Source of the DNA: a virus
IMG/VR virus record: IMGVR_UViG_3300042558_000080
Coordinates: 1 to 38,265 of that record
Length of the DNA: 38,265 bases
Direction: 5' to 3' (one strand)
Of the stretch, positions 19,847 through 30,631 are shown piece by piece. Within the stretch, counting starts at the first letter, position 1. The number at the start of each line of letters is the position of its first letter. A program made the translations under genes and the position numbers. Below the pieces are notes generated by a model that worked only from the letters and a program-made list of their open reading frames with translations, did not search any database and had not been told where the DNA came from.

Positions 19847-20334
19847 CAAAACTCAGTTCTGCATTTGGCGCAACTTATGACAAGATGCGCCGCGAAATCT
19901 TGACTCGCAAATTTGAACTTGGCGGCTTTACGTTTAAAGTCCGTGTTCCTTTGGTTGCAGAGTCTGACGCGATTTACACGCGCATCACCAATCCTGACGA
20001 AGCAAAAATTGAAAGCATTTATCAATTGCTTGTTGAGCCTTTGCAAAAGTTTCGGGATTCATCTGAGGCCACTGAATCAGGCTTTGAGTTTTTGGAAAAC
20101 GATGTGTTGGTGCAAGGAAAGTCTTTGCGCGAAGCAGCCAGAAACAAAGCGTTGACTGAAGCTAGGATTGTTGAATACATCAAGTTGCTTGTTCCAGAAG
20201 ACCCTGAAGCAAGTTTAAGTGACGTTACATATGATGACATTGAGGCTGAGTGGCCTTTGAATGTTCAGTTGGCGTTGTGCGAAAAGATCGGTGAAGTTAT
20301 CAGTCCTAACTACAAGGAAACTCGGGGAAACTGA
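19843..20334 (+). CDS. Tail assembly chaperone (G-like), frameshift donor
   Basis: 163 aa, acidic and helical (KFELGGFTFKVRVPLVAESD, then YQLLVEPLQKF and YDDIEAEWPLNVQLALCEKI). It lies directly before the tape measure gene, the place of lambda G and T. Its last codons CGG GGA AAC TGA contain the slippery heptamer G GGA AAC (20325-20331), and the -1 frame continues open to 20699. So a share of ribosomes should make a 285-aa G-T fusion. The chaperone coats the tape measure during tail assembly. Confidence 0.85.
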   Translation: MTKLSSAFGATYDKMRREILTRKFELGGFTFKVRVPLVAESDAIYTRITNPDEAKIESIYQLLVEPLQKFRDSSEATESGFEFLENDVLVQGKSLREAARNKALTEARIVEYIKLLVPEDPEASLSDVTYDDIEAEWPLNVQLALCEKIGEVISPNYKETRGN

Positions 20335-20379
20335 TTGGCTCGTTAAAGACGCAAGTTGAAACAGCTTTAATCTTTAACG
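20325..20379 (+). promoter_or_regulatory. -1 programmed ribosomal frameshift signal of the tail chaperone genes
   Basis: Slippery heptamer GGGAAAC (20325-20331) sits one codon before the TGA stop. After a 9-nt spacer comes a hairpin with outer arms CGTTAAAGA (20341-20349) and TCTTTAACG (20371-20379), and an inner stem AAGTTG/CAGCTT (20353-20358, 20362-20367; one G-U). This mirrors the lambda G-GT signal GGGAAAG. Confidence 0.85.
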
Positions 20380-20699
20380 GGCATACACCCGAATCAATTG
20401 CGGCGCTGGATGGAATAACGATGGCGCGTCTTCAGACTATGTACGGGGACGGGGTTATTGGGAATCACAAGACAATTGAAATGCTTGGAACGCTTATAAC
20501 TGGTGTGTTTAATTATGTTCGTGATTCAAAATCACGACCTTATACACTAGCCAATGTAGCGGGTTCAGCCTATGATTACCTCTACCCTCCGCTGCCTCCA
20601 GAAGCGCAAAAAGAGGCGGCAAACAACAGCTTGCTTGCCTTCTTAAGCCAAGCACCGGGATTTGAAAAAGACAGGTTTAAGGTGAAAAACGATGGCTAA
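20331..20699 (+). CDS. Tail assembly chaperone T-like extension (made by -1 frameshift)
   Basis: Open in the -1 frame from the slippery site: after the shift the reading is LIGSLKTQVETALIFNGHTP and on, 122 aa. An internal ATG at 20421 gives 92 aa but lacks a strong ribosome binding site, and the upstream 30 codons look coding, so the fusion is the main product. The T part (GSAYDYLYPPLPPEAQKEAA) is expected to bind the tape measure and tail tube proteins. Its end overlaps the tape measure start by 8 nt. Confidence 0.8.
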   Translation: MIGSLKTQVETALIFNGHTPESIAALDGITMARLQTMYGDGVIGNHKTIEMLGTLITGVFNYVRDSKSRPYTLANVAGSAYDYLYPPLPPEAQKEAANNSLLAFLSQAPGFEKDRFKVKNDG

Positions 20700-22752
20700 T
20701 ATGATTGCCCGATTGGGCGTTTTGCTTGGTATTGACAGTGCTGAGTTTGTTCGCGGCATTGATGGGGCAACCAAAAAGTTAGAGCAATTTGGAGATGCTG
20801 CTCAACAGTATGGAAAGGTTGCGGCTACAGCTTTAACTGCGGCTGGAATTGCGGCTCTTAATTACGCAGATCAAATTGTTGACGTAGCCAAAGCCAACGA
20901 CATTGCTGTTGGATCAGTTTTAAAGTTGCGCAACGCTCTGCAAGATAACGGAGGCGAAGCAGACAACGCTGCAAAAATGCTTTCATCCTTTGTTGGCTTT
21001 GTTGACAAGGCGGCTGATGGTGGATTGGCTGCACAGCAAACAATGTCACGGTTGGGCGTTACTCTAAAAGATGTTGGCAATTTAAGCATTGATGAATTGC
21101 AAAACAAGTTAGTTAAGTCTTTGGCTAATGTCGAAGATCCAATAACTCGTAACGCAATGGCGATGGAAGTTTTTGGCAAGGCCGCAAAGGGCGTGGACTT
21201 TGTTGGTATGGCTGACAGCATGAGTGACTTGAGCACTATTGCTGATGAACAAGCTAAAGCCTTTCAAGATGCTGCTGATGTAATTGGAATCTTTGAAAAG
21301 CAATCTCGTGATTTGGCTGTTGTCTTGGTGACCGAGTTAGGACCGCCATTGCTTGAAACTATCAATTATTTTTCACAGTTAAGCAGTCAATCTAATTTAT
21401 TTGGAAGCGTTTTTAAAGTTGTTTTTCAAACAGTGGCTGTTGTTGCTGCTAACGTGGCATTTGTCATCAAGAGCATTGTTACTGAAATAGAACTGCTAGT
21501 TAAGCAGACAATTGCATTGGCAACCTTTGATTTTGCCAAGTTTAAAAATCTTGGTGAAGAAGGCCGAAAAGAAGCATTAGCTAATTTGGCTGCATTGCAA
21601 GCGTTTGAATTTAGAGTCATGGGTTCGCCAGATGGACGCAAAGGGTTAGACGATCCCCGTATTCCGCAATCTAGCAAACCAAGTGGCCCACTACGCGCAA
21701 CAAAAGTTGCTGTAGACCCTGAAGCCAAACGATTGGCTGCTGAAGCTGAACGCGAAGCCAAACGTATACGCGAAAACGATATAAAAATTGGCGAACTTAT
21801 GAATCGTCAAATTGACGAAAGGTTAAAAGCAGAACAAAAACTGCGTGATGAAGAAATAAAACTTGGTGAAAACAGAAACCGTCAAGTTGAAACGTATTTC
21901 AAAACCAACGAGCAAATCAAAGAACGTCAGACGCTTGAGTCTTTGTCAATTGATCGTCAACGAACAATTCTTGACTATGAACAACAGACAAGGTTGATGC
22001 GTGAAAAAGACAAGCAACTAGCACTAGACATTTTTAACATTCGCGCACAGCAGGAAGACAAGATAAGGGCTATCCAGCAAGAGACAAATTTGTTGGAAGC
22101 TGATCGTGAAGAACGAATTAAGAACCAAAACCAATTAGCTGAAAAAGCAATTGAGTTGGCAAAGGAGCGCAACCGTGTAATGCGCGAAATGCAAGAGGGT
22201 GACGAAACAAAAGGCTTTGGCAAACGTGCTGAAGAATTTTTTGCCTTTGCTCCAACAGCAATGGAGAACGGCGCTCAAATGTTTGATTCGTTAATGGGCA
22301 ACATGACCAGTGCGCTAGATAACTTTGTCAGCACTGGCAAGCTGTCTTTTAAAGACCTGACGCGCAGCATCATTCAGGACTTGATCCGCATACAACTACG
22401 GGCGCAAATGACAAGTTTGTTTAGCCGTATGTTTGGCATGAGTGGATCGCCATATCAACCTGCCGCTGTTATGGGACTGCCGGGATATGCTGATGGCGGT
22501 TCGCCTGAAGTTGGTCGCCCAAGTATTGTTGGCGAACGTGGCCCTGAAATCTTTGTGCCTCGCACTGCTGGAACAATCATTCCTAACCATGCTCTTGGCA
22601 ACATGGGAAGCACCACCAACGTAACAAACAACTACATTAATGCCATTGACACCAAATCGTTTGAAGACAGGCTTCTAGGCAGTTCTAACGCGATTTGGGC
22701 GGCTAATCAGTATGCCAACAAATCATTGGCAGTTAACAGGGGTCGTGCATGA
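20692..22752 (+). CDS. Tail tape measure protein
   Basis: 686 aa. Begins with the typical MANMIARLGVLLGIDSAEFV and helical heptads, has hydrophobic stretches at about 240-275 (VFKVVFQTVAVVAANVAFVI), a long charged coiled-coil at about 340-500, and the lambda H-like C-terminus with GYADGGSPEVGRPSIVGERG and PEIFVPRTAGTIIPNHAL. It sets tail length and is ejected with the DNA. At roughly 0.15 nm per residue the tail would be near 100 nm, an estimate. Confidence 0.92.
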   Translation: MANMIARLGVLLGIDSAEFVRGIDGATKKLEQFGDAAQQYGKVAATALTAAGIAALNYADQIVDVAKANDIAVGSVLKLRNALQDNGGEADNAAKMLSSFVGFVDKAADGGLAAQQTMSRLGVTLKDVGNLSIDELQNKLVKSLANVEDPITRNAMAMEVFGKAAKGVDFVGMADSMSDLSTIADEQAKAFQDAADVIGIFEKQSRDLAVVLVTELGPPLLETINYFSQLSSQSNLFGSVFKVVFQTVAVVAANVAFVIKSIVTEIELLVKQTIALATFDFAKFKNLGEEGRKEALANLAALQAFEFRVMGSPDGRKGLDDPRIPQSSKPSGPLRATKVAVDPEAKRLAAEAEREAKRIRENDIKIGELMNRQIDERLKAEQKLRDEEIKLGENRNRQVETYFKTNEQIKERQTLESLSIDRQRTILDYEQQTRLMREKDKQLALDIFNIRAQQEDKIRAIQQETNLLEADREERIKNQNQLAEKAIELAKERNRVMREMQEGDETKGFGKRAEEFFAFAPTAMENGAQMFDSLMGNMTSALDNFVSTGKLSFKDLTRSIIQDLIRIQLRAQMTSLFSRMFGMSGSPYQPAAVMGLPGYADGGSPEVGRPSIVGERGPEIFVPRTAGTIIPNHALGNMGSTTNVTNNYINAIDTKSFEDRLLGSSNAIWAANQYANKSLAVNRGRA

Positions 22753-23345
22753 GCTTCCAAACCATTTTTGAGAATCAGGAATCCATGACGGTGAACAACC
22801 GCCGCATGGTTGGTCAACAAGTCGCTAGGTCGGGCTTTATTACTGTGGCGCAGTACCTAACGGCTGTGCCTTGGGTGTTCACGGTCACGCCTAACAACTT
22901 TCTGTACTACCCAACAGCACGGGCAATAATTCAGGCGATTGACAACAAAGACCGCCAGTTGCCAGAAACGATTACGTTCAACAGTAGTCAGTTGTCGTGG
23001 TTCACTCAAAGGCTTGGAACGGCTACTACAGCCACTTTAAATGGTACGCCTACACCAAACACACAAACGCTTGCCTTGACCTCTAACGGGACGTTTAAGG
23101 CTGGTGATTTCATCATGGTAGGCGGCTATACCTACAAGATCACAGCAGACTCTGCTGGCTCGTCTGTGAACATTCACAGGCCGTTGATTGGTACGCCTAG
23201 CTCTGGTGCTACTGTGTCAATTGGAAACGCTTGCACATTTAGTGTTGTGGCTGAAGTTTGCCCAACGTATACTCTTACTCCAATGACAAACGGCGCTTTT
23301 GTCAATTGGGATCAACCGTTCGTTTTTCGGGAATACATCACATGA
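22749..23345 (+). CDS. Minor tail/distal tail protein
   Basis: 198 aa, ATGA overlap with the tape measure stop. The first ~90 residues (QVARSGFITVAQYLTAVPWV, FTVTPNNFLYYPTARAIIQA) and a beta-rich second half with GDFIMVGGYTYKITAD suggest a distal tail or baseplate component (lambda M/L position). No specific family recognised. Confidence 0.65.
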   Translation: MSFQTIFENQESMTVNNRRMVGQQVARSGFITVAQYLTAVPWVFTVTPNNFLYYPTARAIIQAIDNKDRQLPETITFNSSQLSWFTQRLGTATTATLNGTPTPNTQTLALTSNGTFKAGDFIMVGGYTYKITADSAGSSVNIHRPLIGTPSSGATVSIGNACTFSVVAEVCPTYTLTPMTNGAFVNWDQPFVFREYIT

Positions 23346-23992
23346 CAACAATCAATGCTGTATCTGGCCCACAGATTAACCATGCAGAGTTTGTGAGGCT
23401 GACAGTTGGCAATGCTGCTACTGTCTACACGTTCTGCAACGCTGCTGCGCCTATCACGGTTGGTGGCATTACGTTTAGCAACCTTGGCTCTTTGCTTAGT
23501 GTTGGAGATGTTCAGCGTGACATCAAGGCCACATCTGATGACATGACAATTCAATTGACGGGTATTGACCCGGCAAACATTGGCATCATCCTTGGCAACG
23601 ACATCAAAGGCTCATTGGTTGAAGTGTGGCGTGGATTCTTTGACGCAAACAACCAGATTATTACAACGCCTACAACGCAATTCTTTAAGCGTTATCAGGG
23701 GATCATCAGTGGCGTGTCAATTACTGAAGACTTTAACTCTGAACTGAGGCAAAGGATTGCTACTTGCTCAATTGCTTGTTCGTCTATGCGCCGCATTCTG
23801 GAAAACAGACTGTCAGGTGTAAAAACAAACAAAAGCAATTGGCAGTTTATCTATTCTGGCGATACCTCAATGAATCGTGTGTCTGAAATTTCAAACACAT
23901 ACTTTGACTTTGGGCAACCTCCAAAAACGCAAACGCAAGCCAGCGAGACTACTGTTGATGTAGACGTTAGTGTTTATGGCAACAGTAATTAA
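23342..23992 (+). CDS. Minor tail protein (DUF2163/DUF1833-like)
   Basis: 216 aa from ATG 23342 in an ATGA overlap; the in-frame start at 23258 lies inside the upstream gene. Features such as HAEFVRLTVGNAATVYTFCN and the later FKRYQGIISGVSITEDFNSE resemble phage proteins linking the distal tail to the central tip. Domain-level assignment is tentative. Upstream of the J-like tip gene. Confidence 0.66.
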   Translation: MTTINAVSGPQINHAEFVRLTVGNAATVYTFCNAAAPITVGGITFSNLGSLLSVGDVQRDIKATSDDMTIQLTGIDPANIGIILGNDIKGSLVEVWRGFFDANNQIITTPTTQFFKRYQGIISGVSITEDFNSELRQRIATCSIACSSMRRILENRLSGVKTNKSNWQFIYSGDTSMNRVSEISNTYFDFGQPPKTQTQASETTVDVDVSVYGNSN

Positions 23993-23994
23993 AC

Positions 23995-24441
23995 ATGATA
24001 AGACTAGCAACAAGATACGACATACCAAGACTGCTTGAGATTGTAGAAGCATATGCTTACGAAAATCCAATTAAAGTTCTTGGGCAAACGGCAAACCACT
24101 ATCCCAAATACGTTGAAGAACTGTTGTTTGGGATTATCAAAGGTCGTGGGTTTATCTTTATTGATAACAACATGACGGGAGCAATAATTGGCATTAAACA
24201 AAACAACATTTGGTGTCCACAAGTCAAAGAGTTGCATGAACTGTTGTGGTGGGTTGAGCCAGAGCATCGTAACGGCTCTATTGGCGGTAGGCTTTGGAAG
24301 GCTTACGACGAGGTTGCAAGCGTGATGCTAAAACAAGGGGAAGTTGATTGTGTTTACACATCAATTTCAGCATCAGGTCCGTTGATTGATTACACCAAGC
24401 GTGGCTACAAAGCTGTTGGTGCAAGTTTTGTGAAGGAATAA
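23995..24441 (+). CDS. GNAT-family acetyltransferase in the tail module
   Basis: 148 aa. The GNAT core is visible: [20 protein letters not shown] at the start, [16 protein letters not shown] strand pair, [20 protein letters not shown] with the acetyl-CoA-binding R-N-G-x-I-G-G loop, and [16 protein letters not shown] at the end. It lies between minor tail genes, where lambda has K and I. Substrate unknown; it could modify a structural or host protein. Similar GNATs occur in tail cassettes of other aquatic phages, from memory. Confidence 0.85.
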   Translation: MIRLATRYDIPRLLEIVEAYAYENPIKVLGQTANHYPKYVEELLFGIIKGRGFIFIDNNMTGAIIGIKQNNIWCPQVKELHELLWWVEPEHRNGSIGGRLWKAYDEVASVMLKQGEVDCVYTSISASGPLIDYTKRGYKAVGASFVKE

Positions 24442-24443
24442 AA

Positions 24444-27400
24444 ATGGTTGCGACAATGATTGCTGCTGCGGGTGCTTCTCTTGCATCAGCTTTAGGGGTA
24501 AGTGTTGCCTTTGGAACTTTTGCGGTTAGCTTTGCGGTGTCCATGATTGTGACCCGCATTTTTGCAGACAATCCAGAGCAACAGCAAGACATGGGCGTTC
24601 GCCAGCAAGTACCGCCAAGCGCAGTTAACGCTATTCCTATTGTTTATGGCAATGCCTACATGGGCGGTACGTTTGTTGATGCTGTTTTGACAACAGATCA
24701 AAAGACAATGTATTACGTCTTGGCTATTTCAAGCATTAGCCCTAATGGACAGTTTACGTTTGATACCACCGATATGTATTACGGTGATCGCAAAATTGTT
24801 TTTGATAGCACAGACTTGACTAAAGTTATCAAGTTAAATGATGAGGCAACCCCTCCAAATGAAGACACAAAGATCAATGGTAATTTGTACATTAACCTGT
24901 ACAAATCAGACGATGCTGGCAATATTGTTTCATTGAACGGCGCTCCACCTCCAAGCACAGTAATGGGCGGCAGTGATATTCCTGTTGCTCAACGATGGAC
25001 AGGCACACGGCAGATGAACGGTCTTGGCTTTGCAATTGTGAAGCTGGTTTACAACCGTGATGCTGGTACTACCCAACTGTCTCCAATTACATTTAAGGTT
25101 TCTCACACATTGCATGGAACAGGAGTAGCAAAGCCGGGTGACGTTTGGGCTGACTACATTAGTAACTTTACCTATGGCGGCGCTGTACAGTCCGTTAATG
25201 TGGATGTTGCAAGCGCAATAGCATTGAATGCTTATAGCGATGAACTTATTACGTTCACCAATAGCAGTGGTACGCCTTCTACACAAGCCCGTTACCGCAT
25301 CAACGGCGTTTTAGATGCGGGTGAAACTGTGCTGTCAAACATTGACCGCATCATGTCTTCTTGTGATTCATGGATGACATACAACGCTGCATTGGGGCAG
25401 TGGGCTGTTGTTATTAACAAAGCAGAAACAACTTCCTATGCGTTTACTGATAACAACATCATTGGTGACATTCGCGTAAGTGCAACAGACATCACTAGCT
25501 CTATCAATCAGGTAGAGGCAAGATTTCCATTTAAAGAGAATCGTGACCAAGCAAACTTTATCAACATCAAAACACCAACTATTCTGTTGTATCCAAACGA
25601 GCCTGTTAACAAGTACAGCATCACATACGACTTGGTGAACGATTCTGTTCAAGCACACTACCTTGCAAACAGGTTGCTTGAGCAAGCCCGTGAAGATTTG
25701 ATTGTCAGTTTCAACACAACATATTTCGGCATTCAAGTTGATGCTGGTGATGTTGTTAGCGTAACCAACTCAGACTATGGATGGTCTGCTAAGTTGTTTC
25801 GTGTGATGAAGGTAAACGAAGCATCGTTAGCTGATGGATCGCTTGGCGCTCGTCTTGAATTGAGCGAGTACAACGCTCAGGTCTACGATGACCAAACAAT
25901 CAATCAGTTTGCGCCAGTGCCTAACAGCGGCTTGCCATCTGCTATATTTTTTAGCCCATTATCTGCGCCAACCGTTTCGGCAAGCAATCCCGGAAGTGCT
26001 ATTCCCAACTTCAACATATCCATAGCAATTCCAGCGACAGGCAGGGTTACTTATAGTGAGTTGTATTACACAACGGTTGCCGTTCCAAGTTCAAGTGATT
26101 GGAAGTTGTTGGCTACAGCAAACACGATTGATGGTGAGCCTGTCACGCCAAGCACCACATACGTTTTTGCCAATCAAGTATTGCCTACTGGCGCAAGTCC
26201 AAGTGCAACATACTATTTCAGTTACCTTGTTGGCAATGATTTGGCTAAGTCAGACCGCAGCCCAATCAGCGCATCGTTTACTTGGACACCTGTAGCAAAC
26301 GTAGGACCAACTGGCCCGACAGGATCGCTTGGCCCGACAGGAACAACAGGCCCGTCTGGACCTACAGGAAGTCTTGGCCCTACAGGTTCTCTTGGACCAA
26401 CAGGTAGCACTGGACCTACAGGAAGTCTTGGCCCTACAGGAGTATCAGGCAATAAAGTTGCAACTGTATTTTTGTATCAATGGGCAACATCTACCCCACT
26501 TAATCCATCAGGTCAATCAACCTATACATGGAACCCTCCCGGTAATGCTACATACACGGGCGGTAATGGATGGGAGGTTTCTGTTCCACTTAACCCCGGA
26601 ACGCCATTGCTGAAACTTTGGATTGCTTCAAAACAAATTACAGATGTGGCAACAGCGACAACTACAACTGTAAGTTGGACTTCTGGCTTTTCCGTTTATA
26701 TAGCAAGTGAAAACGGTTCAGACGGTGCAGATGGCGTTAAAACAGCAGAAGCTATTGTTTATCAGTGGGCAACAACAATTCCTACAATTTCAGGAAGTTC
26801 TACTTACGATTGGGCTAGTGATGCAGTTACATCAGCACCAACTGGATGGTTTACTACTATAAGTGACACGGCTACAGCAGGGCAAACATTGTGGAAGGCA
26901 AGCGTTGCTCTTACCGACTCTGTGACTGCAACAACATCAACAGTTAATTGGGCAACCGCAAGTATTTTGCCATTTGGATATGTTGGCTCAACAGGTGCTG
27001 TTGGTCGTATTGCTTATGCAGTGTCAAGCACAACATTAAGCACAACTCCAAACATATTTACGGTAACTGGCGATGCTTTGCCAGCAACTGGCTCTTGGCA
27101 AGCTGGTTTAGTTTGGTCTTATAGTGTTCCAGTTCTTACTGCGGGTCAATCTGTTTGGCAAAGTGATGGTGTTTACAACCCAACTAACAACCAAACAATT
27201 TGGGAAGTGCCTTATCTTTCGTCATTGAAAGTTGGCAATCTTTCTGCAATCAGCACTAACACTGGAAGTTTGACGGTTAGCGGCAACGTCACCATAGGCA
27301 ACTTTGGCAACATTCGCGGAGGTCAAACCGCATACAACACAGGAACAGGTTTCTTCCTTGGCTATAGCGGTAGTGCTTACAAGTTTTCTATTGGATCATC

Positions 27401-28298
27401 TACAGTAAATATGCTGTGGGATGGAACAGCGTTTACTGTCAATGGTGCGGCAATTAGAGGTGGAACCATTCAAATTGGCACAGGCAATACGCCAAGTGGT
27501 AATGTGTTTCAAGTCAATTCAGCAGGTGTTTTTTGGGTTGATAACATATTTGGTGGAGTAGGAACTTTTGACAATTTTTACTTTTCAGCTTCTGGAGCTT
27601 CTGCTGTCACTGGTTATACCAGTATAGATTCCACTGCAATTACAGGCATTGTTAATATTACAAACTCAGGTGCTGCTGCTCATGGTGTGCGTGGTCGAAA
27701 CAACTACAACGGCACTTCAGGTCTAGTTGGTGTTGCAAACGGATATGACTTTTACGCTGATGGCACAGGTACAAACTACGGTCCATTTACAGGCAACCAC
27801 GATATTTTGCTTCCTATTGCCCAAACACTTACAGAAGGAACAATTGTTGTTGATGTCCAATGTATCGCTCGTAACGATTGGTCAAACGCAATCTTTGAAG
27901 TTGCAGCGTCAACATCAGCAAATCAAGCTGGAGCAAGGGGCGTGTTTGTTGGACAGTTGAGGCCGTTGTCTAGCGTTAAACCACCAGCGTTTATTGACCA
28001 TTGGATTGAGGTAGACAATGTATCTATTCCAGTAATGACTGCTCAATATGATGCAATCAAAAACGATTATTGGTTTGGCTCCATGAACTCAATTGGTGAA
28101 GGACAAATTCAGGTTTGCGGAGAGAACGGCAACATATCTGTTGACACTTTGCTTGTGACCAGCAGCACCACAGGTGTAGCAATGGCACAATCTGATGACG
28201 TAATTCGCGGCAAGACCGTAGCAAAAGCCCGTGAAGCCATTGTTTTTGCATCACCAACTGAAGTTAAAATCGTTGCTTGCATCTATCTTGGCGGGTAA
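24444..28298 (+). CDS. Central tail tip / host-specificity protein (J-like) with collagen-like insert
   Basis: 1284 aa. Hydrophobic N-terminus ([20 protein letters not shown]), then J-like segments ([52 protein letters not shown], and [19 protein letters not shown]) and a fibronectin-like region at about 510-610. A Gly-x-y collagen-like tract ([13 protein letters not shown] repeats) lies at about 620-670. Beta-rich repeats follow, and a C-terminal part with [20 protein letters not shown], a pattern seen at the ends of phage fibre proteins. It probably forms the tail tip and contacts the receptor. Confidence 0.85.
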   Translation: MVATMIAAAGASLASALGVSVAFGTFAVSFAVSMIVTRIFADNPEQQQDMGVRQQVPPSAVNAIPIVYGNAYMGGTFVDAVLTTDQKTMYYVLAISSISPNGQFTFDTTDMYYGDRKIVFDSTDLTKVIKLNDEATPPNEDTKINGNLYINLYKSDDAGNIVSLNGAPPPSTVMGGSDIPVAQRWTGTRQMNGLGFAIVKLVYNRDAGTTQLSPITFKVSHTLHGTGVAKPGDVWADYISNFTYGGAVQSVNVDVASAIALNAYSDELITFTNSSGTPSTQARYRINGVLDAGETVLSNIDRIMSSCDSWMTYNAALGQWAVVINKAETTSYAFTDNNIIGDIRVSATDITSSINQVEARFPFKENRDQANFINIKTPTILLYPNEPVNKYSITYDLVNDSVQAHYLANRLLEQAREDLIVSFNTTYFGIQVDAGDVVSVTNSDYGWSAKLFRVMKVNEASLADGSLGARLELSEYNAQVYDDQTINQFAPVPNSGLPSAIFFSPLSAPTVSASNPGSAIPNFNISIAIPATGRVTYSELYYTTVAVPSSSDWKLLATANTIDGEPVTPSTTYVFANQVLPTGASPSATYYFSYLVGNDLAKSDRSPISASFTWTPVANVGPTGPTGSLGPTGTTGPSGPTGSLGPTGSLGPTGSTGPTGSLGPTGVSGNKVATVFLYQWATSTPLNPSGQSTYTWNPPGNATYTGGNGWEVSVPLNPGTPLLKLWIASKQITDVATATTTTVSWTSGFSVYIASENGSDGADGVKTAEAIVYQWATTIPTISGSSTYDWASDAVTSAPTGWFTTISDTATAGQTLWKASVALTDSVTATTSTVNWATASILPFGYVGSTGAVGRIAYAVSSTTLSTTPNIFTVTGDALPATGSWQAGLVWSYSVPVLTAGQSVWQSDGVYNPTNNQTIWEVPYLSSLKVGNLSAISTNTGSLTVSGNVTIGNFGNIRGGQTAYNTGTGFFLGYSGSAYKFSIGSSTVNMLWDGTAFTVNGAAIRGGTIQIGTGNTPSGNVFQVNSAGVFWVDNIFGGVGTFDNFYFSASGASAVTGYTSIDSTAITGIVNITNSGAAAHGVRGRNNYNGTSGLVGVANGYDFYADGTGTNYGPFTGNHDILLPIAQTLTEGTIVVDVQCIARNDWSNAIFEVAASTSANQAGARGVFVGQLRPLSSVKPPAFIDHWIEVDNVSIPVMTAQYDAIKNDYWFGSMNSIGEGQIQVCGENGNISVDTLLVTSSTTGVAMAQSDDVIRGKTVAKAREAIVFASPTEVKIVACIYLGG

Positions 28299-28327
28299 AA
28301 TTACCCCACACATGACAAAACCCGTAG

Positions 28328-28370
28328 CCCTGCCAGTAGGCGGGGAGCGTCACCACCTGAGATCAGGGAA
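28328..28370 (+). promoter_or_regulatory. Hairpin pair in the leader of the 28376 gene
   Basis: A GC-rich hairpin (28328-28334 with 28339-28345, 7 bp including one G-U, AGTA loop) is followed by CCTG/CAGG (28356-28359, 28364-28367), which overlaps the AGGGAA ribosome binding site at 28365-28370. It lies in the 77-nt gap after the J-like gene, where another hairpin, GGGTA/TACCC, spans the stop codon. No T-run. Possible translational control. Confidence 0.4.
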
Positions 28371-28375
28371 CTATT

Positions 28376-28858
28376 ATGGCTGTCTTCGCTCGTAACTCAC
28401 TCGCACAAGTGAGTGGTTTTGACAATCCAATTCTTGCTGGAGAACTCGTTTGGGATCAACAAACATATTGGAACTTGTCTTTCACATCTCTTGGCTTGCC
28501 TGTCAACCTTACAGGCGCAACCATTGATGCTCAGATTGTCAGGCGCAATGTCACAAACATTCAAGACACTCGAAATGGTCTGACGTTTGACATTGCAGAC
28601 TACACGCCTACTCCTGCGGCAATCCCTTTGACAATTACAAACATCGTTGCTGTTGCTGGCACTTGTACGCTAGTCATTGATGCTGGCGCATGGGGTTTGA
28701 TGGCAACTGATCCACAGCTAGACATTAACGCTCAAAACTGTGTTGGTTACTCTGGTCGAGTCAAAGTTTCTTTCCCTGCTTCTGGCGGCAATCCTGCGGA
28801 TGACATGATTATTTTCTTGTTGTTTCTTGTCCGTTCTGACGGTATTGTTGTTTTGTAA
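28376..28858 (+). CDS. Tail fibre-associated protein, hypothetical
   Basis: 160 aa; AGGGA before ATG 28376. Beta-rich: QTYWNLSFTSLGLPVNLTGA, TIDAQIVRRNVTNIQDTR, and the C-terminal IIFLLFLVRSDGIVVL. The layout recalls N-terminal domains of baseplate or upper-fibre proteins (BppU-like) that join fibres to the tip. Next gene is a collagen-like fibre. Confidence 0.6.
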   Translation: MAVFARNSLAQVSGFDNPILAGELVWDQQTYWNLSFTSLGLPVNLTGATIDAQIVRRNVTNIQDTRNGLTFDIADYTPTPAAIPLTITNIVAVAGTCTLVIDAGAWGLMATDPQLDINAQNCVGYSGRVKVSFPASGGNPADDMIIFLLFLVRSDGIVVL

Positions 28859-28867
28859 GGATTCGCC

Positions 28868-30412
28868 ATGAGCAATGTAACTGTCACTGTAATTGATGGC
28901 AACAACGTCAATCTTGAAGTAGTCCCACAACCTCGCGTAGAGGCTAGGATTGACCGTGGCGTAGCTGGCGCTGTTGGACCTACTGGCCCTGCTGGTAGCG
29001 GCCCTACTGGTCCACAAGGTATTGCTGGTCCTACGGGTCCAACTGGCGCTTTAGGGCCAACAGGAACTGGACCAACAGGCCCACAAGGTATTGCTGGTCC
29101 GACAGGTCCACAAGGCGTTCAGGGCATTCAAGGCGTTCAAGGCGTTCAAGGTGATGTTGGTCCTACTGGCTCACAAGGTGTGCAAGGAGATATTGGCCCA
29201 ACTGGACCTCAAGGAGTTCAGGGCGTAGTTGGACCTACAGGCCCACAAGGTGTTCAAGGCGACATTGGAGCAACTGGACCTACAGGCGCACAAGGCATTC
29301 AAGGTGATACTGGCCCAACAGGTTCGCAAGGTATTCAAGGTATTCAAGGCGAACAAGGCGTTGCTGGACCTACTGGACCGCAAGGCGTTACTGGACCGAC
29401 AGGACCGCAAGGCATCCAAGGCATTCAGGGCATACAAGGCGATTTAGGCCCAACTGGACCTACGGGCGCTACAGGTCAAGGCATAACCCTTAAAGGCGCT
29501 GTTGCAACTGTTGGTGATTTGCCATCTACAGGCAATACACCCGGTGATGCTTACATCGTTAATTCTGATGGCAATTTGTATGTGTGGGATGGCGTTGCTT
29601 GGGATGACGCAGGGCAAATTGTTGGTCCAACAGGTTCCACAGGTCCACAAGGCGCTACTGGCCCTACAGGTCCAACAGGATCACAAGGTGAAGTAGGACC
29701 GACAGGTCCACAAGGTATTCAGGGTATTCAGGGTGATGTCGGTCCGACAGGTCCACAAGGTGTGCAAGGCATACAAGGTATTCAAGGCGATGTTGGTGCT
29801 ACTGGACCAACAGGCGCACAAGGCGACACAGGGCCAACAGGACCACAAGGAATTCAAGGTAATACAGGGCCAACAGGTCCGCAAGGCATCCAAGGCGATG
29901 TTGGAGCTATTGGCCCGACTGGTCCGCAAGGCATTCAAGGAATCCAAGGCGATGTTGGGCCAACAGGACCACAAGGGATTCAAGGTATTCAAGGTGTACA
30001 AGGTGACACTGGCGCAACAGGCCCGACAGGTCCACAAGGTAATGTTGGTCCAACAGGCGCAACTGGTCCAACAGGTGCAATGTACGGCAGTCGCGTAGTG
30101 TCATATGCTGATGCAACAAGCATTACCATAAATGCTGATACAACTGACATGGCAACGATGGCAAACACACAGTCTGCTGGAACATTTACTTTAAATGCCC
30201 CTACTGGCACTTTGGTAAATGGTCAAAAGTTAATGTTTAGGATGACTAGCACAAACGTGCAAACTTTTAGTTGGAACGCTGTTTTTCGAGGTTCAACTGA
30301 TTTAAGTTTGCCAACAGCATCTTCTGGAACTAGCAAAGAAGATTACATGGGCTTCATTTATGACAATACTGCTGTCAAATGGGATTTGATTGCTAAGAAC
30401 TTTGGATTCTGA
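28868..30412 (+). CDS. Collagen-like tail fibre protein
   Basis: 514 aa. A short N-terminus ([20 protein letters not shown]) is followed by Gly-x-y triplets, mostly GPT, GPQ and GIQ/GVQ, at about 36-202. A small globular insert at about 203-250 ([15 protein letters not shown]) interrupts, then a second collagen-like block runs to about 400. The C-terminal ~110 residues are a beta-rich knob ([20 protein letters not shown]). It should form a trimeric fibre. Abundant GPT triplets are candidate O-glycosylation sites, and a glycosyltransferase gene lies 3.3 kb downstream. Confidence 0.85.
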   Translation: MSNVTVTVIDGNNVNLEVVPQPRVEARIDRGVAGAVGPTGPAGSGPTGPQGIAGPTGPTGALGPTGTGPTGPQGIAGPTGPQGVQGIQGVQGVQGDVGPTGSQGVQGDIGPTGPQGVQGVVGPTGPQGVQGDIGATGPTGAQGIQGDTGPTGSQGIQGIQGEQGVAGPTGPQGVTGPTGPQGIQGIQGIQGDLGPTGPTGATGQGITLKGAVATVGDLPSTGNTPGDAYIVNSDGNLYVWDGVAWDDAGQIVGPTGSTGPQGATGPTGPTGSQGEVGPTGPQGIQGIQGDVGPTGPQGVQGIQGIQGDVGATGPTGAQGDTGPTGPQGIQGNTGPTGPQGIQGDVGAIGPTGPQGIQGIQGDVGPTGPQGIQGIQGVQGDTGATGPTGPQGNVGPTGATGPTGAMYGSRVVSYADATSITINADTTDMATMANTQSAGTFTLNAPTGTLVNGQKLMFRMTSTNVQTFSWNAVFRGSTDLSLPTASSGTSKEDYMGFIYDNTAVKWDLIAKNFGF

Positions 30413-30414
30413 AC

Positions 30415-30630
30415 ATGACCAAGATTGACTTTGAACGCGAAACAGCGCACGGCACTTACCGTGATGCCATCACATTGCCTGACGATCACACATTCAATCA
30501 AGAACAGATTGAGGCCATGAAGCAGCAGCGTGTGGACAATTGGGTTGCCTACATGGACAACCCTCCACAACCCGAGCCAGAACCTGAATACGTTGAAATT
30601 GATGGCGTTAAATATTTGAAGGCAGAGTGA
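30415..30630 (+). CDS. Small protein between fibre genes (possible fibre accessory)
   Basis: 71 aa, 2 nt after the fibre stop. MTKIDFERETAHGTYRDAIT, QQRVDNWVAYMDNP, then a proline/glutamate run and YVEIDGVKYLKAE. The pattern RxDNWxAYM with a PQPEPEPE linker occurs in short proteins next to phage fibres. Accessory or chaperone role is inference. Confidence 0.62.
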   Translation: MTKIDFERETAHGTYRDAITLPDDHTFNQEQIEAMKQQRVDNWVAYMDNPPQPEPEPEYVEIDGVKYLKAE

Positions 30631-30631
30631 T

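Noticed and set aside
28960-30090. CRISPR-like short repeats
   Set aside because: The periodic DNA encodes Gly-x-y triplets in one long frame; there are no constant repeats with unique spacers.
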